Part shown: one piece after another, positions 1 to 6,535 of the stretch
How positions within the stretch are numbered: position 1 is the stretch's first letter
Layout of the letters: the number at the start of each line of letters is the position of its first letter
NCBI GenBank assembly: GCA_937891475.1
Contig: CALATC010000126.1
Coordinates: forward strand, 1 to 12,284
Length of the DNA stretch: 12,284 nucleotides
From: an uncultured Granulicatella sp.
Lineage (GTDB): Bacteria > Bacillota > Bacilli > Lactobacillales > Aerococcaceae
Reading direction: 5' to 3'
Notes under the pieces: model-generated
What the model was told of the DNA's origin: nothing
The model's database searches: none
Seen by the model: the letters and a program-made list of their open reading frames with translations, nothing else
Translations under genes and position numbers: made by a program

Positions 1-270
1 AGCACATTGCAATATCCAGGATGGGTACTTCAAATGTATTGTAAGGCTGCTAAAATTCCAGAAAAAACCGACATTCAAACAATCGAACAATTCCTAGATC
101 TTATCAAAGGTAAGTCTATGAAAGTTACGGTTGAAAACGAAACTTCAGAATGGAATGGCAAGGTTTACGAAAACTTGCGTGTTAAAAAACGTGAACAATC
201 AGAATTGCCGCCTTATTCTGCAAAATCAGAAAAGGCACCCGAAGTTTCAGACCTAGATTTGCCGTTCTAA
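1..270 (+). CDS. DUF669 family phage protein, C-terminal part (5' end outside window)
   Basis: The reading frame is open from base 1 (Ser-Thr-Leu-Gln-Tyr-Pro) and ends at TAA 268-270, so the true start lies upstream; the TTG at 7 is not convincing as a start. The segment with Trp-Val-Leu-Gln-Met-Tyr-Cys-Lys, then a 'FLDLIKGKSMKVTVENE' block and 'WNGKVYENLRV', resembles the C-terminal half of DUF669, a family found beside phage replication genes. The last residues are SDLDLPF, close to the acidic tip (DDDLPF/DDDIPF) with which bacterial SSB proteins recruit partners. I infer a single-strand DNA binding or replication accessory role, consistent with the primase and helicase genes that follow. 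Family assignment is from memory of the motif pattern; the function is inference. Confidence 0.7.
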   Translation, partial: STLQYPGWVLQMYCKAAKIPEKTDIQTIEQFLDLIKGKSMKVTVENETSEWNGKVYENLRVKKREQSELPPYSAKSEKAPEVSDLDLPF

Positions 271-274
271 AGCT

Positions 275-1093
275 ATGGTAGGGATGGTAGATTACGCCCT
301 TCATTATCAAAAACTAGGTTTTTCGGTCATCCCAATAGATAAAACGAGTAAACGTGCGGTCACTAAATTTAAAGATAAAACGTTTAGTGAAGACGAAGTG
401 AAACGTTTGTGGCACGAACACCCAGACGCTAACATTGCACTACGGACGACTGATTTCTTTGTTATCGATATCGATGTTTCAGAAAGTGAAGATGGCTACC
501 AGTCTTTAGAGGATTGGGAGCTGTCTAAGTACATACCGAAAACATTAACGGCTAATACGCCCTCTGGTGGGAAACACATTTTCTTGAAAAAACCAAAAGG
601 CGTAAACATTAGCCAAGATATTCGAGTTAAACCTGGTATTGATATTAAGGCAAACAACAACAATTACATTTTAGTAGCACCAAGCAATAACCCGAAAGGG
701 AAGTATTCTTGGAACAAAGATACCGACACGATAGCTGAAGCTCCTAAAGAAATAGTTGATATTCTGAAATCGGAGCAAGAATACAAACCTTTGAGTTTTT
801 CGACCAACTATAAAAAAGGTGAGTTTTCAAACAAAACCGCTAAATTATTCGAGCAAATCGTTTTCGGTTTTGGTGATAAAGGTGGGCGGAATAATGCCCT
901 AACTAGTTTCGTCGGTGGTTTGCTAATTCGTGGGGTAGACGTTGATGCAGTTTATTTGTTAGCTAAAATCGCTAATCACTACACCCCAGAGAGCTTGCCA
1001 GAAAGCGAGTTCGACAGGACGTTTACAAGTATGCTTAGAAAGGACAGAGACAACAAACATGAAAATACCGCCACACATTCAACGGATTACTGA
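275..1093 (+). CDS. Bifunctional DNA primase/polymerase (prim-pol) with PriCT-1-like C-terminus
   Basis: This 272-residue protein would synthesise primers, and possibly extend them, for phage DNA replication. The N-terminus (DYALHYQKLGFSVIPI) is the typical opening of the prim-pol domain. The acidic catalytic motif is FVIDIDV near residues 62-68, followed by the SGGKHIFLKK motif (His near residue 100) and GIDIKANNNNYILVAPS. Residues about 200-260 (GGRNNALTSFVGGLL ... ESEFDRTFTSML) resemble the PriCT-1 helical domain. In many phages and plasmids prim-pol is fused to the helicase; here the two are separate genes overlapping by 35 nt, which suggests translational coupling. ATG 275 lies 4 nt after the previous stop and has a weak ribosome site; ATG 284 is a plausible alternative start. 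Domain identity is confident, the exact start less so. Confidence 0.88.
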   Translation: MVGMVDYALHYQKLGFSVIPIDKTSKRAVTKFKDKTFSEDEVKRLWHEHPDANIALRTTDFFVIDIDVSESEDGYQSLEDWELSKYIPKTLTANTPSGGKHIFLKKPKGVNISQDIRVKPGIDIKANNNNYILVAPSNNPKGKYSWNKDTDTIAEAPKEIVDILKSEQEYKPLSFSTNYKKGEFSNKTAKLFEQIVFGFGDKGGRNNALTSFVGGLLIRGVDVDAVYLLAKIANHYTPESLPESEFDRTFTSMLRKDRDNKHENTATHSTDY

Positions 1094-2618
1094 AGAATAC
1101 AAGGAAAGAGTCGTTGACCGTCCCGTGTTCCTTAAAAAGCCTAATGATTGGCGAGAAATCCGTTTAGCATGTAAAAACTACCGTGAAATATGGCTAGAGA
1201 AAGCATCATGGAAGAAACCAAACCAATATGGTGTGGAGGAAAAGAAAGAAAATCCACCTACCCGCCTAACTGAATTGGCAGTGGCGGAAGGAATGGAAGA
1301 AATCCTCTATATCATCAACCTTCCTAATGATCGTGTGGCTATTTATGACCCAGATAAAGGTTACTACCACAAAGACCCTAGTTTTGCTTACCGGGTCATC
1401 CGACTATTAGAGCCAAACTTTAACGAAACCCAGGCTAAAAACGTTCTATTCATGCTTGCATCGACTACCAGAGTTAACCAACGAGAAGGTTTTTCTTGTA
1501 ATTTTGCAGTCGGTGAGTTTGAAGAACCTAACCGTTTTATCCTCGTAAAAAATGGTATCTACGACAAAAAGGAACGTATCTTAAAACCATTCACGCATGA
1601 GTTTGTAGCTTTTTCAACAATCGCTACCTCTTACGACCAATTCGCCGAATCGCCAGTGATTGACGGTTGGGATGTCGATAGTTGGTTACTAGACCTCATG
1701 AGTGGAGATAAAGACCTTGTAAAACTAATCTGGCAAGTTATTTCTGCGAGTCTCAACGGGAACTACTCTTACAGAAAATCAATCTGGTTTGTCGGTGAGG
1801 GTAATGACGGTAAGGGAACAGTGCAGCAACTCATTACTAACCTTGTCGGCATTAAGAATATCGCTAGTTTGAAACTTAACCAATTCTCAGAACGTTTCTC
1901 ACTTTCGATGATTGAAGGAAAAACTGTCGTTATCGGTGATGATGTGCAAGCGGGGATATATGTGGATGAATCTTCCAACTTTAACTCGGTCGTGACCGGT
2001 GAGCCAGTATTGGTCGAGGAAAAGAACAAACAACCTTATACCACGGTGTTTAAGAAGACGGTTATTCAGTCCACAAATGAGTTGCCACGTTTTAAAAATA
2101 AAACGAACGGGACGTATCGACGTTTTGTAATCATACCATTTAAAAAGTCATTCAGTACCAAGGATGATAATTGGGCAATCAAAGACGATTACATTTATCG
2201 TAAGGATGTTCTCGAATATGTTTTGAAGAAAGCGCTAGAAATGTCATTCGCTCGATTTGATGAACCGCAAGCATCTATTGAAGCCTTGGAAGATTTCAAG
2301 GAAAGCAACGACACGGTTAAATCATTCGTGGTTGAATGGTTCGATAAATTCGAATCCACTCGGCTACCCTCAAGGTTTTTGTGGTGGTTGTATCAAGAAT
2401 GGTGCAAGGAAGAAGGCGTTACTAAATTGACAAAACGCAAGTTTGAAAATCAATTGGCTAAAGTAGTGCCGTCTGAATGGGTTAAAAAACGTTCAAAACC
2501 GGGAAAAGGGTTTATCCCTTCAATCGATGTTCCGAAACATTACTACACATTTTCTTGGTCGGATGAAGAACGTGATACCGCTACGGTTTGCTATGAAAAA
2601 GTTACCGTTACCGTTTAG
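1059..2618 (+). CDS. D5/P4-family SF3 helicase (phage primase-helicase, helicase part)
   Basis: This 519-residue ATPase should unwind the replication origin as a hexamer, working with the prim-pol encoded just upstream. The N-terminal half matches the D5_N type linker region (about residues 100-235). The SF3 core follows: Walker A GEGNDGKGT at 246-254, Walker B with DD at 294-295 (TVVIGDD), motif C VIQSTNELPRF at 335-345 with the sensor Asn, and the Arg-finger region GTYRRF at 351-356. The C-terminal 100 residues (KSFVVEWFDKF ... FLWWLYQEWCKEEGV) look like the winged-helix DNA-binding tail of P4-type proteins. The last codons (VTVTV) are written by GTTACC repeats belonging to the probable origin, so gene and origin overlap. 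The ATG at 1059 overlaps the primase gene; an AGAAAGGA stretch lies about 15 nt upstream. Confidence 0.92.
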   Translation: MKIPPHIQRITEEYKERVVDRPVFLKKPNDWREIRLACKNYREIWLEKASWKKPNQYGVEEKKENPPTRLTELAVAEGMEEILYIINLPNDRVAIYDPDKGYYHKDPSFAYRVIRLLEPNFNETQAKNVLFMLASTTRVNQREGFSCNFAVGEFEEPNRFILVKNGIYDKKERILKPFTHEFVAFSTIATSYDQFAESPVIDGWDVDSWLLDLMSGDKDLVKLIWQVISASLNGNYSYRKSIWFVGEGNDGKGTVQQLITNLVGIKNIASLKLNQFSERFSLSMIEGKTVVIGDDVQAGIYVDESSNFNSVVTGEPVLVEEKNKQPYTTVFKKTVIQSTNELPRFKNKTNGTYRRFVIIPFKKSFSTKDDNWAIKDDYIYRKDVLEYVLKKALEMSFARFDEPQASIEALEDFKESNDTVKSFVVEWFDKFESTRLPSRFLWWLYQEWCKEEGVTKLTKRKFENQLAKVVPSEWVKKRSKPGKGFIPSIDVPKHYYTFSWSDEERDTATVCYEKVTVTV

Positions 2619-2854
2619 GTTACCGTAAAAAATGGCATACGGTAACCCTTGCAAACCCTTTAACCATACCGTTTAGCTCTACTTAGTTACCTTGTTACCT
2701 TATTTATATATTGAAATAATAAATAAATAAATAAATAAAGTATATATAAGTAGAGCTTATAACGGTAACGGTAACGAATTGGCAAAAAAACAGTCAAAAC
2801 CGTTGATATCACTGGATTTCAGACGGTTACTGTTCTAAAAAAAAGAAAGGTAAC
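2601..2854. other. Probable phage replication origin with GTTACC repeats and dyad
   Basis: GTTACC occurs at 2601, 2607, 2619, 2686 and 2694. The reverse complement GGTAAC occurs at 2641, 2764, 2770 and 2849. Orientation is mostly forward on the left and reverse on the right. Between them is an inverted repeat: ACCGTT plus AGCTCTACTTA at 2668-2685 and TAAGTAGAGCT plus AACGGT at 2747-2766. The interval 2700-2746 is almost pure A+T. A second possible hairpin has AACCGT near 2797 and ACGGTT at 2823-2828. Iterons, a dyad and an AT-rich unwinding element directly after an SF3 helicase gene are what is expected of a phage origin. The repeats are seen directly; the origin function is inference. They may alternatively be an operator array. 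Confidence 0.65.
2720..2739. repeat. (TAAA)5 tandem tetranucleotide run, probable DNA unwinding element
   Basis: Five exact TAAA units lie between the two arms of the 2668-2766 inverted repeat. The position at the centre of the dyad suits an easily melted duplex where the helicase would be loaded. Copy number could vary between isolates by slippage. Confidence 0.75.
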
Positions 2855-2860
2855 TATTTA

Positions 2861-3184
2861 GTGAGTTCTGAACATAGTATTCAAAACCAAATCCGAGTGG
2901 AATTATCGAAAGCTGGGTACATGGTATTTCGGATTAACGTTGGTAAAGTCAGAATGGCAGACGGACGTTGGTTCGATACGGGGGCACCGAAGGGGTTTTG
3001 TGACCTATTCGGATTTAGACCAGACGGGCAGATATTTTTCATCGAGGTGAAGAATGAAAAAGGTCGAGTGAGAGACGACCAGAAAAAATTTATGGATGCC
3101 ATGCAAAAACGAGGGGCACTCGTAGGTGTGGCAAGAAGTGTTAAGGAGGCTATGGAAATAGTCAATGGTAAAACGGTGGAATGA
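2861..3184 (+). CDS. VRR-NUC domain nuclease
   Basis: This 107-residue protein is a single VRR-NUC domain, a PD-(D/E)xK nuclease family widespread in phages next to replication genes. It has the early Glu (SEHSIQNQI, Glu4), the catalytic Asp in KGFCDLFGF (Asp48), the ExK pair in FFIEVKNEKG (Glu62, Lys64) and the conserved DDQKKF segment (Gln74). Family knowledge suggests structure-specific cleavage of replication or recombination intermediates; the substrate here is not known. The start is GTG at 2861, about 10 nt after AGAAAGG; no ATG is better placed. It is the first gene after the probable origin and heads the run of small early genes. Confidence 0.9.
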   Translation: MSSEHSIQNQIRVELSKAGYMVFRINVGKVRMADGRWFDTGAPKGFCDLFGFRPDGQIFFIEVKNEKGRVRDDQKKFMDAMQKRGALVGVARSVKEAMEIVNGKTVE

Positions 3185-3188
3185 TCGC

Positions 3189-3407
3189 ATGGCTGGTGTT
3201 AAATATGCACCACGGCCATACGATAAACAGGTAACGGTGTTAGAACGTGTGGAGTATTTTAGACATTGGTTTTATACCACGCATCAAAAGCAAGGTGCAG
3301 TGGCAATCAAACTAGATATCAACGCAAAGAAACTCAATCGTATCTTAACGATGGAGCAGTTACCGGATGGGGAATTACTAACGAGGATGATGGAATTATG
3401 CAAGTAA
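3189..3407 (+). CDS. Small phage protein, possible HTH-like
   Basis: I chose ATG 3189 (72 residues, MAGVKYAPRPYDK) because GGTGGA lies 8 nt before it. The upstream in-frame ATG at 3165 would give 80 residues but sits within the end of the nuclease gene without a clear ribosome site. The segment from QGAVAIKLDINAKKLNRIL to about residue 70 looks helical and could form a helix-turn-helix in which a gap separates two short helices. The product is small and basic. No family is recognised. It lies between the VRR-NUC gene and the next overlapping gene, so it is expressed in the same early operon. Function unknown. Confidence 0.65.
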   Translation: MAGVKYAPRPYDKQVTVLERVEYFRHWFYTTHQKQGAVAIKLDINAKKLNRILTMEQLPDGELLTRMMELCK

Positions 3408-3568
3408 AAGAGTATGCGCTATATAAGGGTGAAGAATTGCTAGCGATGGGAACTAAGCGTGAAATAGCCGAACAATTGGGGGTATCAGCTAGCACTGTTG
3501 GTTACTATGGCACACCGGTATACGCTCGAAGAACTAGCGAAAATGGAAGGAGATTAGTAGAGATATGA
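3398..3568 (+). CDS. Small phage protein with helix-turn-helix-like segment
   Basis: The likely start is ATG 3398, giving 56 residues (MQVKEYALYKGEELLAMG...). The frame is open further upstream to 3266 but there it merely shadows the previous gene. A GAGG lies about 11 nt before the ATG, and the gene overlaps the previous one by 10 nt. Residues 19-40 (KREIAEQLGVSASTVGYYG) form a convincing helix-turn-helix recognition pattern, close to the small phage proteins that open with a short beta strand ('YALYKGEELLAMGT') followed by an HTH. It may bind DNA as a local regulator or modulate an RNA polymerase step. The HTH is inferred from sequence pattern only. The stop overlaps the next start (ATGA). 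Confidence 0.65.
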   Translation: MQVKEYALYKGEELLAMGTKREIAEQLGVSASTVGYYGTPVYARRTSENGRRLVEI

Positions 3569-3723
3569 AATACAAGGTAATCGTCTATTACGACAACATG
3601 GAAGACAGTGAGCATGTCTTCAGTAATAAGAATGATGCGATTAACGAATTACACCGTTTACGAGGTGTGAAATATCGCAATGCTAAGAAATATAAGGTGG
3701 AATTAGTCGAATGCGGTGGATAG
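3565..3723 (+). CDS. Small hypothetical phage protein, copy 1 of a related pair
   Basis: This 52-residue frame starts at ATG 3565, overlapping the previous stop (ATGA), with GGAGATTAG about 14 nt upstream. It runs to TAG 3721-3723. The pattern is beta (KYKVIVYYDN), a loop with NMEDSE, a helix (NKNDAINELHRLRG) and a second beta strand (KYKVELVE). The same layout, with shared M-x-D, F, KN, A and LR positions, is seen in the next gene, so the two may be an old tandem duplication. Small proteins of this kind are common in streptococcal phage early operons and have no assigned function. The existence of the gene rests on the overlapping operon structure and the conserved pair pattern. Confidence 0.65.
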   Translation: MKYKVIVYYDNMEDSEHVFSNKNDAINELHRLRGVKYRNAKKYKVELVECGG

Positions 3724-3863
3724 TACGAGTAGCACGCACAATGGATGATGTTAAGGAGTGCCATTTCACAGATAAGAACAAGGCACTGAAACACGTTGAA
3801 GTGTTGAGAAAGTTAAGCATGGCAGTGGATGCCACTGTCTGGATGGAGGAAATTGATGATTAG
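3711..3863 (+). CDS. Small hypothetical phage protein, copy 2 of a related pair
   Basis: This 50-residue frame starts at ATG 3711, overlaps the previous gene by 13 nt and ends at TAG 3861-3863. Upstream of the ATG is AAGGTGGA (about 3695). The sequence (MRWIVRVARTMDDVKE, then FTDKNKALKHVEVLRK) can be aligned with the preceding product at the M-D/E-D, F-x-x-KN-x-A and LR positions, giving the same beta-helix-beta plan. Function unknown. The end of the gene overlaps the ribosome site and start of the next gene, consistent with translational coupling along the operon. Confidence 0.65.
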   Translation: MRWIVRVARTMDDVKECHFTDKNKALKHVEVLRKLSMAVDATVWMEEIDD

Positions 3864-4062
3864 AACGAAGTGGTTAGAGGTTGAATATGGATTTACTAAT
3901 TACCAAGAAATCGACGATTTGATTAATGGGTTTATCGAAGAGAATCCACAAATTGAAATCATTGATATCAAATATCAGTCAAATGTCTCCAGCGTGGCCG
4001 ACAGTGGTGTTAGTGCTACATATTACCATACATCAGCACTGATTATTTACAAGGAGAACTAA
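3856..4062 (+). CDS. Cse60-like small protein
   Basis: ATG 3856 is preceded by GGAGGA at 3845-3850 and gives 68 residues. An earlier in-frame ATG at 3829 lies inside the previous gene and lacks a good site. The body (a helix with DDLINGFIEENPQIEIIDIKYQ, a variable loop, and SALIIYKEN at the end) fits the Cse60 family. That family was named for a sporulation-controlled Bacillus protein but is common as a short phage protein. It has a helix followed by a beta hairpin and no catalytic residues that I can point to. The role in phages is unknown and I do not infer sporulation. It overlaps the previous gene by 8 nt. Confidence 0.68.
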   Translation: MIRTKWLEVEYGFTNYQEIDDLINGFIEENPQIEIIDIKYQSNVSSVADSGVSATYYHTSALIIYKEN

Positions 4063-4064
4063 CG

Positions 4065-4565
4065 ATGATGAATAAGGATGAAGCAGTACAGAAACTAGCA
4101 ACAGCGGGACGCCTTTCGATAACTCATGCAGAAGACCTATATGATTCTTTTTTCCCTAAACCAGTAGTGCCTCAATACGTGGCGGATTGGTATGAGGGGA
4201 ATAAACGAAATCTTGACTTAAATTTGTGCGGTTTAGTATACGACCTTGCCATGAATTCAACGGATTGCTATCGGGAAGAATTTAAAGCGTGGGCGGAGGG
4301 TAATAAAAAAACGTTTATCACAACCCTCGTAAACATGCACCAGTTTGGGTATGAGGTCGAGAAAGAGGCTAGATATATAGTCAAATTCAAAGGAGTTTAT
4401 GGCGACGCTAGATATTTGAATCACGAGATTGACGGCAATTGGTATATCAATAGCAGACAGGAGACACATCAGTTTCGAGTGGCCCACACCCGCAAAGAAC
4501 TTGAAGCTAACGGTTTCGGGTGGGTATTCGATTGCCCAGGCGTTGAAGTGAAAGAGGTGGAGTGA
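4065..4565 (+). CDS. DUF1642 family phage protein
   Basis: This 166-residue protein has the DUF1642 pattern: PVVPQYVADWYEGNKRNLDL near residues 33-52, then a variable acidic-helix segment, TLVNMHQFGYEVEKE, KYIVKFK-like strand, and a C-terminal 'FRVAHTRKELEANGFGWVFD' block. It is a soluble protein frequent in the early operons of streptococcal and lactococcal temperate phages. No enzyme motif is visible and the family has no established function. AAGGAG at 4051-4056 lies 8 nt before ATG 4065 (a second ATG follows at 4068). It sits 2 nt after the Cse60-like gene and overlaps the next start. Confidence 0.85.
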   Translation: MMNKDEAVQKLATAGRLSITHAEDLYDSFFPKPVVPQYVADWYEGNKRNLDLNLCGLVYDLAMNSTDCYREEFKAWAEGNKKTFITTLVNMHQFGYEVEKEARYIVKFKGVYGDARYLNHEIDGNWYINSRQETHQFRVAHTRKELEANGFGWVFDCPGVEVKEVE

Positions 4566-4822
4566 TGAAGATTAAAAAGTATAAATACACTATTAACGAA
4601 ATTAGTTACACTGCATGTTACGGCTGGCTGGAAGCAGAAGTAACTCACGAACGTACAGGATATGGCGTTAGCACCACGAATATTGACAATTTTCTTGAAG
4701 AAGTGTCTATATACAGTCCCGAAGATGCAGACGCAATCGAAGCTTTCAGAGATTTTCAAAATAATTTAGTGCTAGAAAATGTCGAATTTGAAATCGAGAA
4801 TGCGGAGGTAACGGATGAATAA
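4565..4822 (+). CDS. Hypothetical phage protein
   Basis: ATG 4565 gives 85 residues and overlaps the previous stop (TGATG), with GAGGTGG 7 nt upstream; GTG 4562 is a possible alternative start. The N-terminal half is beta-rich (KYKYTINEISYTACYGWLEAEV). The C-terminal half is strongly acidic and helical (NIDNFLEEV, SPEDADAIEAFRDF, ENVEFEIENAEVTDE). The overall charge is negative. Small acidic phage proteins sometimes mimic DNA or bind host factors, but nothing here is specific enough to claim that. No family is recognised. It is certainly in the operon: the stop overlaps the MazG-like gene start by 8 nt. Confidence 0.7.
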   Translation: MKIKKYKYTINEISYTACYGWLEAEVTHERTGYGVSTTNIDNFLEEVSIYSPEDADAIEAFRDFQNNLVLENVEFEIENAEVTDE

Positions 4823-5129
4823 CCTAATTACTAAAATCAACCACTGGGCAGATAGCCGTGGGTTAAAGCAAGCTGACCCTAATATTCAGTGGATGCGAGT
4901 CACGGAAGAAGTCGGAGAAATTCGGGATGTCCTCTTGAAACCGACGAAATTCACTGAGCCACAAGCAGCGTTGAAGGATGCCATCGGTGACACGCTAGTA
5001 ACAATTATCGTGCTAGCACACCAGTTAGACCTTGATGTGACTGAGTGTTTGGGTATCGCGTATGAAGAAATTAAGAATAGAAAGGGAAAAATGATTAATG
5101 GGACGTTCGTTAAAGAAAGTGATTTATAA
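4815..5129 (+). CDS. MazG-like nucleotide pyrophosphohydrolase
   Basis: This 104-residue all-helical protein should hydrolyse nucleoside triphosphates to monophosphates and pyrophosphate. It carries the metal-binding signatures of the family: EEVGEIRD with Glu31, Glu32 and Glu35, and KDAIGDTLVTIIVLA with Asp55 and Asp59. A C-terminal KNRKGKMINGTFVK follows, which is typical of phage MazG-like proteins. Known phage roles proposed for the family include adjusting nucleotide pools and lowering (p)ppGpp; which applies here cannot be told. GGAGG at 4804-4808 precedes ATG 4815 by 6 nt. It overlaps the genes on both sides. Confidence 0.9.
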   Translation: MNNLITKINHWADSRGLKQADPNIQWMRVTEEVGEIRDVLLKPTKFTEPQAALKDAIGDTLVTIIVLAHQLDLDVTECLGIAYEEIKNRKGKMINGTFVKESDL

Positions 5130-5406
5130 CGACCTAGCTATTGCTACAGTGCTGCTCATGGTATCACTAGCAATTAACGTGACTACTGTTCTACGAGTGG
5201 TTAACAGACCTATCGAGACCGTGGTTATCCATAAGGCAGACAATGCCGTTGAGCTACATGGCAAGGTTACTGGAAAATCTATGGTCGGAAAACTCTACAC
5301 GCTCGATTGCGGCGCTTACGGGAAATTCCTTGTCAGCAAGGAACAGTATGACAGCGTGCAAGTCGGGGATGATATTCCGAGCTATTTGAGGGGGCGGGGA
5401 CAATGA
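5098..5406 (+). CDS. DUF1372 family protein, membrane-anchored
   Basis: The 102-residue product has one hydrophobic segment at about residues 12-33 (LAIATVLLMVSLAINVTTVL) after a short basic N-terminus. A soluble domain follows with VVIHKADNAVELHGKVTGK, LYTLDCGAYGKFLVSKEQYD and VQVGDDIPSYLRGRG. That body is the DUF1372 pattern, common in Streptococcus phages. It is probably a bitopic membrane protein or a lipoprotein-like exported domain, with the beta-rich part outside the cytoplasm. ATG 5098 overlaps the MazG-like gene by 32 nt, with AAAGGG about 12 nt upstream. A later start would cut into the membrane segment. No function has been established for the family. Confidence 0.82.
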   Translation: MGRSLKKVIYNDLAIATVLLMVSLAINVTTVLRVVNRPIETVVIHKADNAVELHGKVTGKSMVGKLYTLDCGAYGKFLVSKEQYDSVQVGDDIPSYLRGRGQ

Positions 5407-5828
5407 TTCCAAATTTTAGGGCTTGGTCAAAGCAAGAACGACGTTTGATTCTTTCAGAAGATATTCTTGCTATTGATTACGAGAATGAAGAAATAGACGC
5501 ACAAAAAATCTATTTTGAAGATGGATTGCCGGTTGAAAGGGATATATATACCTATGGTTTTGACAACATCGAACTTATGCAATCAACAGGATTGAGAGAC
5601 AAGAATGGCAAAGAAATCTTTGAGGGGGACATCCTAAGAGTAACCAACCTATCAAGCTGGTTGGAAGTTGTATCTTTCAACGAAGACAAGGCGATGTTTA
5701 TCTCTAAGGAAATCAAAAGAGAAGTCGAAGAAACCCCTCTATACGATTTGTTTAACACGGATATTTTCGAAATCGAAACCATCGGCAATATCTACACTAA
5801 TCCGAAACTGGCAGAGGTAAGCTCATGA
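5403..5828 (+). CDS. YopX family phage protein
   Basis: This 141-residue protein has the features of the YopX family. It opens with a short N-terminal strand containing FRAWSK. The central block, about residues 57-80, reads LMQSTGLRDKNGKEIFEGDI and continues LRV. A C-terminal strand IGNIYTNP follows near residues 127-134. YopX proteins are named for a gene of Bacillus prophage SP-beta and are common in phage early regions. The fold is beta-rich and the function unknown. The start overlaps the previous stop (ATGA) and is preceded by a purine-rich GGGGCGGGG ribosome site. The stop overlaps the next start. Family assignment is confident because the TGLRDKNGKEIFEGD signature is nearly invariant. 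Confidence 0.92.
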   Translation: MIPNFRAWSKQERRLILSEDILAIDYENEEIDAQKIYFEDGLPVERDIYTYGFDNIELMQSTGLRDKNGKEIFEGDILRVTNLSSWLEVVSFNEDKAMFISKEIKREVEETPLYDLFNTDIFEIETIGNIYTNPKLAEVSS

Positions 5829-6535
5829 GTAAAACCTACAAATATTCCGGACTGACACCAGAGCTGTATCAACGGCTGGTCAGTGAGCATGCAGCGCTAA
5901 AACAAGCTCACAAAAAAGGCTCTTATAAGCAGTTTTTCCAAGATGTGAAACAGTGCAGTGAAGTACAAGCTCGTATCATTTATCAAGCGTTTAATAGTGC
6001 AGTGGTGGAGCGTGCGAGGATATCACCGGCAACTGTCGATAGACTGGAAGGCATTATCTCCGATGAACTATTCGACGACCTTCAAGACTATCTGTCTACG
6101 CACTATACAAGAGGTAAAACCACTAAACCAGTTTTGAATAAAACCAATGCTGGACTGCCAGAGGGGCTGTTTAAACGGTTTCGTAAGGAAGTGGAAGAAC
6201 TACGCAAGGAACACCCTAACAACCTAAATAGCTATATTAGAGACGTCAAGGGCTGCGACCAGAAAAATGTTAACAGAACCCAAAACGCCCTCAAACTGTG
6301 CTATGCGGAAAAAGCTGCTCTAACGCCTTTAAAAGCTATTCAAATGGAAGGGCTACTTTCAAGAGAGTTATTCAGCGAGATTATTGATTTTGTTTTCAAT
6401 AACTATGAATGGAGCGAGAGATTGGATGATGAAGTTGATCGCATCGTTCTCGAATATCGTACTAAAGGCGAATTAGGTCGCAAGAAACCCAGCGTTAAGC
6501 GTGCTCTATACACGGCATTAGCAATGGGTTTGTAG
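5825..6535 (+). CDS. Unrecognised 236-residue protein made of two internal repeats
   Basis: The protein consists of two helical repeats at about residues 10-94 and 110-194, aligned without a gap at an offset of exactly 100. DVKQC 40-44 matches DVKGC 140-144, EG 75-76 matches EG 175-176, SxELF 79-83 matches 179-183, and Y94 matches Y194. By my count 16 of 58 positions are identical over 37-94 against 137-194. A third, shorter helical tail (DDEVDRIVLEYRTKGELG ... KRALYTALAMGL) follows. The single Cys in each repeat is conserved. I know no family for it. The start overlaps the YopX stop, and it is the last gene of the early operon. Its stop codon TAG overlaps the first bases of the tRNA-like element, so transcript folding or cleavage there would affect this mRNA. 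Confidence 0.85.
   Translation: MSKTYKYSGLTPELYQRLVSEHAALKQAHKKGSYKQFFQDVKQCSEVQARIIYQAFNSAVVERARISPATVDRLEGIISDELFDDLQDYLSTHYTRGKTTKPVLNKTNAGLPEGLFKRFRKEVEELRKEHPNNLNSYIRDVKGCDQKNVNRTQNALKLCYAEKAALTPLKAIQMEGLLSRELFSEIIDFVFNNYEWSERLDDEVDRIVLEYRTKGELGRKKPSVKRALYTALAMGL

Noticed and set aside
2700..2746. CRISPR or other spaced repeat array
   Set aside because: The repeats are a contiguous TAAA tetranucleotide run and short hexamers, with no regular spacers.
2881..3165. 94-codon minus-strand open frame
   Set aside because: It is the antisense of the VRR-NUC gene, whose catalytic motifs establish the plus strand as coding.
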